From NCBI GenBank assembly GCA_021399435.1, contig JAJTUP010000006.1, positions 1,240,001 to 1,304,000 of the forward strand: a stretch of DNA of 64,000 bases, given 5' to 3'. This DNA comes from Diaporthe sp. PMI_573. Lineage: Eukaryota; Ascomycota; Sordariomycetes; Diaporthales; Diaporthaceae. Positions 41,742 to 53,226 of the stretch are shown here, piece by piece. Position 1 is the stretch's first letter; the number at the start of each line of letters is the position of its first letter. The notes under the pieces are model-generated. The model searched no databases and was not told where the DNA came from. It was given only the letters and a program-made list of their open reading frames with translations. The translations under genes were made by a program, and so were the position numbers.

Positions 41742-44700
41742 AGAATGAAGTCGGACCAAGGGGAATTGACTCTCTAACAGTAGATGCTGTTTCACTCGCG
41801 ACGTTGCCACCAAAAGCACGGCTGCATGGATCGAGCGGCCATGTGCTCCGGGCAATGAGGCCACGCGAGTTACGTGGACTGCGAGGACATATGGGTATGT
41901 TCGGAGAAGCAGGTTAATCACCGGGAGGGCGTTCAGGACAAAGGCGTTCTGGAGAAGGTTAAAAGTACCTGGAAGGATGGTTTGGTTGAAGCTCGCTTGT
42001 ATCCGCCCAGCCACCGGCCAGAACGAGCCAGTGGCGTCTCGATATGGAACGCATCACACACAAGCGAGAAGCTTGTACTTGTTCAAACCTCGCATTTGTT
42101 GGGAGATGTGCTACCAAGCCGCAGTGTGCGCGCATTTTGTGCACTGCGGAGAATATGCACTGCACCGCAAGAGGCTGCGTACAGATGCATGCCCACCTGC
42201 TCCGATTGCGCAGCCGAGGCGCTGTGGATCCGTGGTTTAGTCGCGTGCTGCATGTAACATTGGCTGAAGACGGCGGGACGACAGTGCAGGATGCGGCTCG
42301 CTTCGAAGCCCGCAAAATAGACCTGACCAGAATTTGGTGGTTGCCAACAAATAAATGAATTGGCCGGAATAACTTTGTTTGCGCTCCAACGTGGCGGGCA
42401 TGATGACGGCCGACTATGCCCAAAGTGCCAGTCGTACTGACTGTGGCGCCAACAAGGACCGAGCGAAGATTTCGGGATCAATCGTTCAGCTATACCGTCG
42501 CACGAAGAGGCACATCGTTCGTCACTCGGCTTGGCTGCCCAGCCCTGTGACAGGTTGCAGGGGTGAAACCATGCACTCGCTGGATGTCTGGGCTGCATCG
42601 GGTTACTTATCAGTCTACTGGCTTCCGTTGGTCCATGAGAGTGCATCCTTGCGGCGAATTGGCTTCTCCGGCCGCGACGGTCAGCCCTTTTGCGTAGCTC
42701 GACCCAGACCCGGCAGTCTGGGCGCAAGACGATCATTCGTCCACGGCCGTCCCTCGACCCCGTCCTACCTTGCCCAGCCAGCCAGCTTGGGTGTGAAGTC
42801 ATCTGGGCTTGGGCCGTGCGACGGCGGGGGAGATCATGGGGGTGTGGCGCCCACGGTGCCTGGGAGCTTCTAGGGGGCGGCCGCGGGTGGCAGGAAGTGC
42901 CGCATCTTTGTGTTTGCCTAACCTCGGACACGCGCTGGATTAGCATTGTGACATCCGGGACTTGCCGCCAGATATCCGTGACCACAAGCAGCACAGAAAG
43001 GCCTCAGCTCGCTCTCTGCCAAAGCCGCGAGCTTCAGCGAATAGTCAGAAGGGGATATATGAGCAATTTGTTGAGCTCTCGAACCCGTCCCTGCGTCTGG
43101 GTGCTGTTGCCTGTGGGAGAAATCCCGGGCATCCAGCGGCTAATGATCGGGCCAATACCCAAACAGACAGGTAATATGTACGGGCCACTTTAGCGAGTAC
43201 AACCAACGACAGGAATTGTAATTGTTGCTGACGGTATAGCGCACGTAAGTTGCCGGCTCCACCAGCACGTCAGGTCCTTGCTGTTTGACGATCTCCTCGG
43301 GCTGTACCTTTGTATATCAACCCATAGACGGCACTGTCAACTAGACACCAAAACATAATTCAGAGCCCAAGAGCCGGCTTGATAGACCACCGCCAAGATC
43401 TGCGCGCTCGTCGATATTTGAACAGCATCATGCATACTGTCGGGTGCCTACTGCAATGGGCAGTATATTAGGGGGGGCGGCGGTTCAGTCCAATGCCCCG
43501 TGCCCACCTCTCCACGATTCATCTCGGCCAGTCTTACCGCGTCGGCGCTACCCCAGGCCAGAAGGATGGACGCGGGGAAGCTTAGGAGCACTTGGGAGCT
43601 GCTTGGCGCGCCGGCTTTGTTCATGGCTGTCCTTAGCGGCTGGATGGGCTGGACCAAGAGGGCCTTTCTGTCTCTTGAAGCACTGGGGCTGAGAGGGAGT
43701 AGTGGTGGGAGGGTTGCATGTGCTCGCGAAGGATGATGTACTGAATCCGCCGGGGCTGAACGTCAAACCTTCTTCTAACCGTTGTCCCGAAAGCTTCTTT
43801 GAACGCAATGGCCTGTGGCCGGCTGGGCGCCTGGCCTTTACCGAGCGTCTGTTCGGCTTGGTTCTCTGGGTCTACGAGCTGCAGCTGCTGGCTGGGCTGG
43901 GGCGACATCGCATCGTGCATAGTCGTCGATGGAGAATCTCTGACTCTGGTCATGTGGGTGGGGGATGGGGACCGAGGGGGAGGACTTAGGGGTCTGGCCG
44001 GAGCGCGAGATGGGGGGCTCAGCCTGGCCGGAGTCGAACGTTTTTGCGCCGAAAGTCTGGCGATGAGCCAGGCTACCTAGGCAGAGTGACGCATCCCAAG
44101 GCTTTGCTCGCCGGATTGCCAATTTCGTAGACAATTCGACAACCAGACAAGTCAACAGTCCCAGTCACCAGGGAGGCCGACTTAGGAGCCCATGGCCAGA
44201 TAATCGCCAGAGTGATGGGGATTTCGGGCTCTCGGTTCTCGGTCTCAGACGTTGAGGCGCGATGTGCAGAGGGAGCCCGGATGGGGAACCGGAGAGGTAG
44301 CGAATATGCATTGCAGTGAGCAGTTGTGCCCTCGGCCAACAGAACATCAAGGCGAGAGTGGTAGACAGCAAGAGAGGGTGAAACTCTGTCTCGAGAGTCG
44401 AGAGCTCCGTGGCCAGACCCTTGTCCAGCGCGTTCCCTCGCAGGGGTCTGGGTAGGGGCTCATCTGATCGAGGGACGAGGTCGACGGAGTCCGGACAGAC
44501 GGAAAAGTTGTCGCTCAGAACCCTCGCTCCTCACCTCATGGCAGTAGGGTGTCAATCCCGGCCGGGTGGAATCCCTCTGCACTAGCTCGAGGACCCCGGT
44601 CCCGGTGGGTATGAATTCATGCCCGAACAGGCAGTGTTCGGACACAAGGGACGAGGGGCCCTGCGTGCATGCTGTTGGCAGGAGCAAGAGACTGAATTGG

Positions 44701-45105
44701 TGAGTTGAGTGAGTGAGTGAGTGAGTGAGAGAGAGAGAGAATGGCTGACCAGGGACCAGGGACCAGCGACTAACGGGCAGTGGCCAGCAGTGGCCTGGCT
44801 TCTCATCAGCAAACTAATAGAAAGCTACCCCCCCTTAGCCCTCCGCCCTCAAGCCGTTGCTCTGTCTTCGATCCTTCCAATTCCTTTCCCTCCCATTCTC
44901 GTCGTCTGTAGACTTGAAATACCTTCCTCTATCCCTCTCACGTCCGTTCCCGGCCGGATTCGAAGCTTGACTCTCATCCTCTGCAGCTCTTGAAGCCGAG
45001 ACGTGAGATACTGAGACCAACCCTCCCTCTTCGAGCACCTTCGCCCATCCGTGGCTCACCTAAACAGCTACCCCGCCATCAACACCACGCCCGCCATTGT
45101 CTGTC
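41742..45105. other. 3.4-kb stretch upstream of acetyl-CoA synthetase
   Basis: No gene is supported. A 303-codon open frame on the minus strand (42994-42083) has a non-ATG start and Arg/Pro/Ser-heavy composition, typical of chance frames. A GAGT/GA microsatellite lies at 44707-44740. The last few hundred bases are pyrimidine-rich and look like a promoter/leader. Confidence 0.5.
44707..44740 (+). repeat. (GAGT)n/(GA)n microsatellite
   Basis: About six GAGT units run into (GA)n. It lies about 370 bp upstream of the acetyl-CoA synthetase start. Likely slippage-prone. Confidence 0.8.
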
Positions 45106-47477
45106 ATGGCTGCAGGCGCACCCAAGGCCCCAGTGGTCGCAGAGGCCCATGAGGTCGACACCTTCCGTGAGCCCCATCCGTGCCCGGAATGTCCAGAGAT
45201 AGACTGGCTGTCTGAGGAACTACTCGCTCCCGGCCCCCAGACAGCTTAGAATCCGTGTGAACAGACGCTGACAGATGCTGCCAACAGATCCCCCTCAGAA
45301 GATGCTTGACAGTACGTGCACTGTAGTTCTTGGGTGACTGTGGACCAACTCCGTGCTAACTGCGATCCTTCAGAGCATCCCAGCAAACCTCACCTGTCTG
45401 GTAAGTCTGCGACCTGTTGGGAAACTAAACCCCACCGCTGGAATCACCGCTGACGAGGTGGATCAGGCCTGGAGGACTACCAACAGCTCTACAAGCAATC
45501 GATCACGGAGCCGGAGAAGTTCTGGGGCACCAAGGCCAGGGAGCTCCTCTCATGGTCCAAAGACTTCCAGACCGTGCACACGGGGAGTCTCGAGAACGGC
45601 GACAATGCCTGGTTCCTCGAGGGCGAGCTGAACGCATCTTACAACTGCGTGGACCGCCATGCCGCCAAGGACCCTGACCGCGTCGCCATCATCTACGAGG
45701 CCGATGAGCCGAGCGAGGGCCGGAATCTCACCTACTCCGAGCTGCTCCGCGAGGTCTGCAAGACCGCCTGGGTGCTGAAGCAGATGGGCGTCAAGAAGGG
45801 CGACACAGTTGCTGTCTACATGCCTATGATTCCGGAGGCCCTTATTGCCCTGCTAGCCATCACTCGTATCGGCGCCGTTCACTCTGTCGTGTTCGCGGGC
45901 TTCTCCTCAGACTCGCTCCGCGACCGAGTCATAGATGCGCAGTCCAAGGTGGTCATCACCACCGACGAGGGCAAGCGCGGTGGCAAGCTCATTGGCACCA
46001 AGAAGATTGTGGACGACGCCCTGAAGCAATGCCCCGACGTCAGCCACGTGCTTGTGTACAAGCGCACGGGAGCTGACGTGCCATTCACCCAGGGTAGGGA
46101 TTGGTGGTGGCACGAGGAGGTCGAGAAGTGGCCAGCATACATCGCCCCTGAGCCTATGAACTCAGAGGACCCACTGTTCCTCCTGTACACTTCTGGGTCG
46201 ACCGGAAAGCCCAAGGGCGTCATGCACACCACCGCTGGCTACCTGCTTGGTGCTGCCATTACAGGGAAGTACGTGTTTGACATACACGATGGGGATCGCT
46301 ACTTCTGTGGTGGAGATGTCGGCTGGATTACAGGGCACACCTATGTCGTCTATGCACCTCTCCTGCTAGGTGTTTCGACAGTCGTTTTCGAGGGAACACC
46401 AGCATACCCCAACTTCTCGAGGTACTGGGAGATCATCGACAAGCACCAGGTGACACAATTCTACGTGGCACCGACCGCACTGCGGTTGCTTAAGCGTGCT
46501 GGCGACCACTTCGTGAAGAGCAAGATGAGCCAACTCAGAGTGCTTGGTTCTGTGGGTGAGCCTATTGCTGCTGAGGTATGGAAGTGGTACTTTGAGGTTG
46601 TTGGAAAGGAGGAGGCACAGATCGTCGATGTAAGTTGCGCCTCAACCACCTTATTGTATCCAAATGTTGTGTCAGGATACTTACTCTTTGAGTAGACCTA
46701 CTGGCAGACCGAGACCGGATCGAACGTTATTACTCCCCTTGCGGGTGTGACACCAACAAAGCCCGGCTCTGCATCTCTGCCCTTCTTCGGTATTGAGCCC
46801 GCCATCATCGACCCTGTATCTGGTGAGGAGATCCACGGCAACGACGTGGAGGGTGTTCTCGCCTTCAAGCAAGCTTGGCCTAGCATGGCACGTACAGTAT
46901 ACGGCGCGCACAAGCGTTATATGGACACATACCTGAATGTTTACAAGGGCTACTACGTGAGTACAGCGTTCCCCAGCACCTGCTCGCGCCGTTGCTAACG
47001 AAGAGGTAGTTTACTGGTGATGGTGCTGGCCGAGACCACGAGGGATTCTACTGGATCCGGGGCCGTGTTGATGACGTCGTCAACGTCTCTGGTCACCGGC
47101 TATCAACCGCCGAGATCGAAGCCGCGCTGATCGAGCACCACTCCATCGCCGAGGCCGCGGTCGTGGGTATCAGCGACGAGCTGACCGGCCAGGCGGTTAA
47201 TGCTTTCGTTGCCATCAAGGACGCCAGCGAGGCGTCTGACGCGCTCCGCAAGGAGTTTATCCTGCAGGTGCGCAAGAGCATCGGGCCGTTCGCGGCGCCC
47301 AAGGCCGTCTACATCGTGCCAGACCTGCCCAAGACCCGTTCGGGCAAGATCATGCGGCGTATCCTGAGGAAGATCCTGGCGGGCGAGGAGGACCAACTGG
47401 GAGACATCTCGACCCTCTCGGACCCGTCGGTTGTCGAGAAGATCATCTCGATAGTCCACAGCGACCGGAAGAAGTGA
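45106..47477 (+). CDS. facA: Acetyl-CoA synthetase
   Basis: Six exons, 45106-45166, 45288-45311, 45374-45400, 45467-46629, 46696-46956 and 47010-47477, give 667 residues. Exons 2 and 3 (24 and 27 nt) encode HPPQKMLD and [12 protein letters not shown]-superfamily motifs are clear: [15 protein letters not shown] (about residue 278), [17 protein letters not shown] across the exon 4/5 junction, [36 protein letters not shown], and [11 protein letters not shown] with the catalytic Lys at about 625. The enzyme makes acetyl-CoA from acetate, CoA and ATP in cytosol and nucleus; in filamentous fungi (facA, acu-5) it is needed for growth on acetate and induced by it. There is no peroxisomal signal at the C terminus (…SDRKK). 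Confidence 0.97.
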
Positions 47478-47826
47478 GCGTGCTAGGGAGTGGGAGTGGT
47501 GGTAGGTTTCCCACGGAAGCCTTGCGGCGGCAGATCTGAACAGGTCTTTTGGGTCTTTCGAGCGAATTCCGGGGTGAATGACGGTGCTTGGACAAGAGCC
47601 CAATATGATGATTCTCCATAATATCAACATAACAACGCCTGGCGGGGGGAGGAGGGAATCTGTTGGAATAGTTTTACACGTTGGGTTCATGCACACAACA
47701 GAGAGTTGCTTATCGAAGCCGTTTACCCGGACTTAAGAAACATCACCTGACCCGAATAGAGCGAATAGAGGTCCTGGCCGTGCGCCTCGCGTAGTTTGTG
47801 CGTATTTACGACCATCTTGGCTGGGC

Positions 47827-47850
47827 ATCATCATCATCATCATCATCATC
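47827..47850 (+). repeat. (ATC)n microsatellite
   Basis: About eight uninterrupted ATC/CAT units in the spacer after acetyl-CoA synthetase, likely a slippage locus. Confidence 0.85.
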
Positions 47851-48333
47851 TGTGGAGCGAGATGGAGAACCGTTGACCGGCCTGCGGTGAAGGATTGCAG
47901 AACAGTTCTGGAAGCCACAACGGGACTGATGGCAGGAGAAGGACAAAAGAACAAGTGCCGTGGCCTGCAGGACTCGTCATCCCCAGCTTGGCAACAGCCC
48001 GTCCAGCCTCCGTAGCGGGCTTGGGAGGGGATTAATAAGGTTGAGAAGTGGTGCTGTAGGTGGGTGCTTGTGCTGCCAGCTGCCAGGACGGCCGCTTTTC
48101 TCACCCACCCACCCACCAAACAAGCCCTTTTTCCCCCGATCCTGCCGTCACCACTCGGTGACTGAGGGAGAGACTAAGGACTACTTCCTTCACCCCCTCA
48201 CATGGAGCGGTCGGTAAGCCGGCAAGCTTGTCTCTCGTTGGTAGACTGCCCTCGGAGCCAAGAACACTTTACGCTCTCCCTTGGTGGCTGTGTAGGATGC
48301 TGATTGCGTGGTCAGGGCCTAACAGGCCGCACA

Positions 48334-48350
48334 GTGTGTGTGTGTGTGTG
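48334..48350 (+). repeat. (GT)n microsatellite
   Basis: About eight GT dinucleotides in a gene-free stretch. Confidence 0.85.
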
Positions 48351-50294
48351 CAGTGAGTTGAAGGAAGGGCGGTCTTCGCGCATCGCAAACTCCGAAGGGT
48401 TTGTCCGGGTGATTCGGAGGTTTTTTTCTTCTCTTTCTTTCTTTTTTTTCTTTGTCAGACGAGCAGATGGATGGGCGCGGTCCTGGGCTGCTGGGCGGGC
48501 CCAGGCTGGGTTTTGGGCAGTGTTTGGCACTTGCTGAGCGTCACGGGCCTGGGCGGCTATTGATTGGTTTGCCGAGTGTGTATTCTCGGCCGACGAGTCG
48601 CATAGTAGACACTGCTGATACACCTGGGCATCCTGATACAAAACCCAACCCAAGGAGTTTTTTCATTGTTTGCTCTTCTTTAGGGGGGGGGGTTCATGTT
48701 CCTGCCGGGGCAATTGCCTGTGTCTGTTCTGCCCAGGCGCGTTTCCCTGGCAAAAATACGTGCCTAGGGGCGTCGCATTGGTCCTCCTCGGCTGACGGCT
48801 CTTTGAAACTCATCCGAAGCTCAGGGTTGATCTGCGCCTAGCTGGCGGACCCACCCCTGGCAGGTGCCTCTGAAGGGGGGTCAGAGGGGGTTGCTTAACC
48901 ATGCAGCCTTGTGGTTTTACAATGTCTGGACCTTGTTTGCGCGTATCCAGGCACGCACCAGGCTCATTTACCGCTTTTGTGTCCACTGTGTATGCTCTTT
49001 GCAGCGAATGCGATGGGCAATGCTCAATGCCTGATGTTACTGCTGCTCTTGTTTCGCAGTGCCATGGCCAGGGCCTTCGGTAGATCCAGCTCGGGCTGTT
49101 CCATCGCTCGGGCGGCCCGCATCCTCGAGGCTAAGGTAGAATGCACGCCGTCTACTAGTCTAATAGGGGGACTATACCGCTACGTATTACACATATGCCC
49201 AGGACAGAGAAGAAGCGGCGCCTAGGTAAAAGATCATGCAGGTGCGGTTCGGACTGACAAACCCAGAGTTTCGTGTCATCCCGTCTGAAGTATCTGGATG
49301 GCTCACCTGCAATGTCGGGGGTCCTCCTAGTCGCCGTGGCCCCCAAAAGGTGCAGGCAGGGCCCGGGGCCAGGCCAGGCGAGACATGCAAATCACACATC
49401 CCATGAAGCGAGCCGAATTCTGTCGTGGGTAGACAGATTGCCTTTTTCTGTGGAATCAAACTGCTCTCCTCGTGTTGATCTAAACTTCAAGGTTACGGGT
49501 TACCGGTTACGAGATGCACATTAAACTAAGGTTATCGGACTTAAGGCTCATGGCCTGCTTACTTACACTAGAAGTCTTTTTGTCGCCCGCGTCCATTCCG
49601 ATGCACTGTGCATTGTTAGTCCATGCTGCCAAGATTCCTCGGCCAACAAATGTGCACGTCGCTGATGATGCACCGCCTCCCTATTGCCTCGCCTAGCGAA
49701 CCAGGCCGCCTTGGGACTTGTTGGAGGGCAACATTGGGGCCAGAATTGGGGCAAATGAGACTCATGAGACTGGAGAGCCGGGCACGAGAAAAGGAAAGAG
49801 GCCCCCCCCCCAGCCAGCCCAGACCCAGCCCACCCTAACCACCTTCCAATACGCCTGCTTGCCCGCTCGCCTGCTCGCCTGCTTTGCCCGCTGGCCCACT
49901 CAATTAATCCATCGCCCAGATCCCCAGCGTTTTGGCCTTCTGGCTGATCCCGACAATATCGGACCGGCCTAATAAGTCCTAGCCTCCTACTTTCTCCTTC
50001 CCCATCCTGCAGTACAATTCACCCTCCTTGCGCAACCTCCAAACATTGCTTGACCCTTCCGACGAGTCTGCATGACCATCAGGCTGCTTTCTGTCTTTAC
50101 TTGCATCTGAACCACCACACTTTCGTTTTCCATATATCCACACCAAACGCAGCGTAGAGTAACAACACGCAGTCCTACTCAGGAGGCGTCCCGGACCCGT
50201 CAACTTGTCAACTTATATACAGTTTCACCCACACCTATGTTGACAAAATCCTATCCGACCAATAAGTCTTAATTTACAAGACTCGGGGCTGATT

Positions 50295-52685
50295 ATGAAG
50301 CCCTTCGGCAAGATCGCACTTGCGATTGCCAGTCTCCTAATAATCCCGTCTGCGATAGCCGAATCGAGACAGCGGAACCCGCTCCAGACCGTGACCCGCC
50401 TCGAGTCGCCCACCATCGTTGCGCCCTCACACCGAATCCATGCCCACTCCAACTTCCAGGCAACCTTCTCCCTCGCCGACTCGCAACAAAAAGTGAGGCT
50501 GTCGCTCGAGCCCAACCACGATGTCGTCGCCGAGGGCGCCACCATCACCTACCTGGGTGCAGATGGCAAGGTCCAGAGGACCGAGCCCATCGAACGCCTA
50601 GATCACCGCGTATACAAGGGCCACGCCTTTGTTCAATACGCAGGACAGACTGAGTGGGTCAACGCTGGTTGGGCAAGGATACACGTCCACAGGGACGGCC
50701 CGGAGCCCCTCTTCGAAGGGGCATTCCAGCTGTACGGCGACCATCACCACATTCAGACCAACACCAATTACCAGAAGACTCGGCGCGGGGAGGATCCCGA
50801 GATCGAACAGGCCTCCGACGAGTACTTGATCTTGTGGAGGGACTCGGATCTCAAGTCCGACGAATCGGTCCACCACCCCGACGAGCTCAAGCGAGCGCTG
50901 GCCCAGAAGGAGACATGTACCTCGGACCAGCTGGACTACAACGCCGATGAGAACCACCCCATCTACCGCAGCCTGGACGGCCTTGATGGCTTCGGCGGCC
51001 TCGAGGAAAGGTCTTCGTGGTCGTCGATGGCCTCGAACATGCTCTTCGGGCGGCAGATGGACGGCACGACGGGTGGCAACGGTGCAGGCGCCAACCTGGT
51101 CTCAACCATTGGTTCGACCTCGGGCTGCCCGTCGGCCAGGAAGGTCGCTCTGATCGGCATTGCCACCGACTGCACGTATACGGCCGCATTCGAGGGCAAC
51201 GAGACAGCCATCAGGTCCAACATCATCAACCAGGTCAACACGGCGTCTCAGCTGTACGAGAGCACATTTGATATCTCCCTGGGAATTCGCAACCTTACTA
51301 TCAGCCCCCAGGCCTGTCCCTCCACCCAGAATTCAGACGCCCCATGGAACATCGGCTGTTCTGATTCTGTCACCATTACCGACCGCCTCGTTCTGTTCTC
51401 GGGGTGGCGCGGTCAGCACGAGGACGGCAACGCGTACTGGACCTTGATGAGCACGTGTGGCACCGGCTCAGCTGTCGGTCTGGCCTGGCTAGGCCAGCTC
51501 TGCATGGTCGGCTCCTCATCATCGTCCAGTGGGGGCAACGAGACAGTCGCAGCGGCCAACGTTGTCGTTCGGACAGATGGTTCTACCGAGTGGCAGGTCT
51601 TTGCCCACGAGACAGGGCACACTTTCGGCGCCGTGCACGATTGCACCTCCTCGTCATGTTCGGATGGCACATCGACGAGGCAACAGTGCTGTCCGCTCAG
51701 CTCGAGCTCGTGTGACGCGAACGGCCGTTTTCTCATGAATCCTTCCACCGGAACTGGCATCACACAATTCTCAGCATGCAGCGTCGGCAACATCTGCTCG
51801 GCTCTGGGCCGCCAGAGTGTACAGAGCAACTGCTTGACCAACAACAGGGATGTCACGACCATCACCGGAAGCCAGTGCGGCAATGGTATCGTGGAGTCGG
51901 GAGAAGAGTGTGACTGCGGCGGAGAAGCGTCATGTGGCAACAACTCATGCTGCAATCCTACGACCTGCAGGTTCACTGAGGGATCATTCTGCGACCCGAC
52001 CAACGAAGAGTGTTGCACCGATCAGTGCCAATTTGCGAGCAACGGCACCGTGTGCCGTCAAAGCACAGGCCTCTGCGACCCCGAAGAAACATGCCCAGGC
52101 GACTCATCCTCATGTCCGACCGACGACAACGCCCCTGATGGGACAGACTGCGGAGGTGGCCTGCAGTGTGCCACGGGCCAGTGTACGTCCCGGAACCAGC
52201 AGTGCCAGTCGCTCATGGGGTCACTGGTTACGAACAACGACACCGAGGCTTGTGGCTCCTCGAGCTGCCAGATTCAGTGTCTGAATGGCGGTATCTGCTA
52301 CGAGCTTAATCAGAACTTCCTGGACGGCACGACTTGTGGCGGTGGCGGCAAGTGCAGGAACGGAGTGTGCCGGGGCGCCAGCGCCGGCGACGAGATCCTG
52401 GCGTGGATCAACGACAACAAACAGATATTCATCCCTGTTGTATGTGTGGTAGGCGGTCTTATCCTCTTGGCTATCACAACCTGTATCTTTTCCAGATGTC
52501 GCCGGAGCAGCCGCCGGAGAGCTGTGCCATCGAGGGCACCAAAGCCCCCAGCAGGATGGGGGAACATTCCACCGCCGCCGCCTGTTATGAGCAGGGGGCC
52601 GAGGCCGAACCAGTATACGGGCGGGCCCCCGCCGATGTATAATGAAGGTGGCTATCAACCATACCGGAACGCGCGGTATGCGTAA
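50295..52685 (+). CDS. ADAM-type metalloprotease (ADM-B-like), membrane-anchored
   Basis: A single exon of 796 residues. Signal peptide (about 1-22, KIALAIASLLIIPSAIA), prodomain, then a reprolysin-type domain with the zinc site HETGHTFGAVHD: H438, E439, H442 and H448. A disintegrin-like Cys-rich region follows from about 526 (SQCGNGIVESGEECDCGG, SCCNPTTC, ECCTDQC) and an EGF-like patch near CLNGGICYELNQ. One membrane span lies at about 711-733 and a short basic, Pro/Gly/Tyr-rich cytosolic tail ends the protein. All the catalytic residues are present, so it should be active. Filamentous ascomycetes carry such ADAMs; their substrates are unknown, with ectodomain shedding at the cell surface the likely role. 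Confidence 0.95.
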   Translation: MKPFGKIALAIASLLIIPSAIAESRQRNPLQTVTRLESPTIVAPSHRIHAHSNFQATFSLADSQQKVRLSLEPNHDVVAEGATITYLGADGKVQRTEPIERLDHRVYKGHAFVQYAGQTEWVNAGWARIHVHRDGPEPLFEGAFQLYGDHHHIQTNTNYQKTRRGEDPEIEQASDEYLILWRDSDLKSDESVHHPDELKRALAQKETCTSDQLDYNADENHPIYRSLDGLDGFGGLEERSSWSSMASNMLFGRQMDGTTGGNGAGANLVSTIGSTSGCPSARKVALIGIATDCTYTAAFEGNETAIRSNIINQVNTASQLYESTFDISLGIRNLTISPQACPSTQNSDAPWNIGCSDSVTITDRLVLFSGWRGQHEDGNAYWTLMSTCGTGSAVGLAWLGQLCMVGSSSSSSGGNETVAAANVVVRTDGSTEWQVFAHETGHTFGAVHDCTSSSCSDGTSTRQQCCPLSSSSCDANGRFLMNPSTGTGITQFSACSVGNICSALGRQSVQSNCLTNNRDVTTITGSQCGNGIVESGEECDCGGEASCGNNSCCNPTTCRFTEGSFCDPTNEECCTDQCQFASNGTVCRQSTGLCDPEETCPGDSSSCPTDDNAPDGTDCGGGLQCATGQCTSRNQQCQSLMGSLVTNNDTEACGSSSCQIQCLNGGICYELNQNFLDGTTCGGGGKCRNGVCRGASAGDEILAWINDNKQIFIPVVCVVGGLILLAITTCIFSRCRRSSRRRAVPSRAPKPPAGWGNIPPPPPVMSRGPRPNQYTGGPPPMYNEGGYQPYRNARYA

Positions 52686-53226
52686 GGGTTGTTGTCATTT
52701 GAATTTGAATTGATCGGAGATACCACTCAGCGGAAGGGCCATCGTTAGTCATGTCTGATAACGAGAGAGGGCCTCGAGTACGGCATTAGAAGAGGCGGGC
52801 AAGCTTTCTACTACAGATTTCTCTTGCATGGACACTGGCGTTTAATGGGCATTGATGGGAATCGGACAGGGGCCTGGCGCAAGGACCCCTCTCGGGACTA
52901 CCCCCAGAGACAGTATCTTATATACTACAGCTATCTTATAGTCCAATGCATTTATATATTGTTCACTCTGCCTCGTGCTTCCACCGAACCTTTCTAGACC
53001 ATGTGGCGAGGAGAATAATATCACATACATAAGGTGAATTCGCAATGCAACGCCCAGGCATCGCCTACGGCTGAGAGCAACGCTGAGAGCAACGCTGAGA
53101 GCATATGAAGCATGCCCTTTCAATTTGCTGTGGGATTTGATCACTTGGTCGTAAGTCGTAACTCATAGCTACTGTACAGCATCCAGCACAGCACTTCCTT
53201 CCACCTGCCTGCACACCCAAGCCAGC
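52686..53226. other. Spacer between convergent ADAM and His/Gln-rich genes
   Basis: 3' flanks of two convergent genes. A 12-bp tandem (CTGAGAGCAACG, about 3 units) lies at 53071-53106. Confidence 0.5.
53071..53106 (+). repeat. 12-bp tandem repeat
   Basis: The unit CTGAGAGCAACG is repeated almost perfectly about 2.7 times. Close identity suggests a recent expansion. Confidence 0.75.

Larger units (their letters stand above)
47478..50294. other. 2.8-kb stretch upstream of the ADAM gene
   Basis: No gene is supported. It holds an (ATC)n microsatellite (47827-47850), a (GT)n run (48334-48350), a T/C-rich tract (48420-48450) and a C run (49803-49812). A TATA-like TTATATA lies near 50213, about 80 bp before the ADAM start. 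Confidence 0.5.

Noticed and set aside
42083..42994. 303-codon open frame on the minus strand
   Set aside because: It lacks an ATG start, has chance-like composition and shows no recognised motif.
43060..43150. Possible tRNA B-box (GGGTTCGAGAG, minus strand)
   Set aside because: The T-stem does not pair and no acceptor stem is present.
44000..44070. Seven-base inverted repeat GCCTGGC/GCCAGGC with a TTCGA loop
   Set aside because: The span is about 52 nt and lacks the arms of a tRNA; most likely chance pairing.
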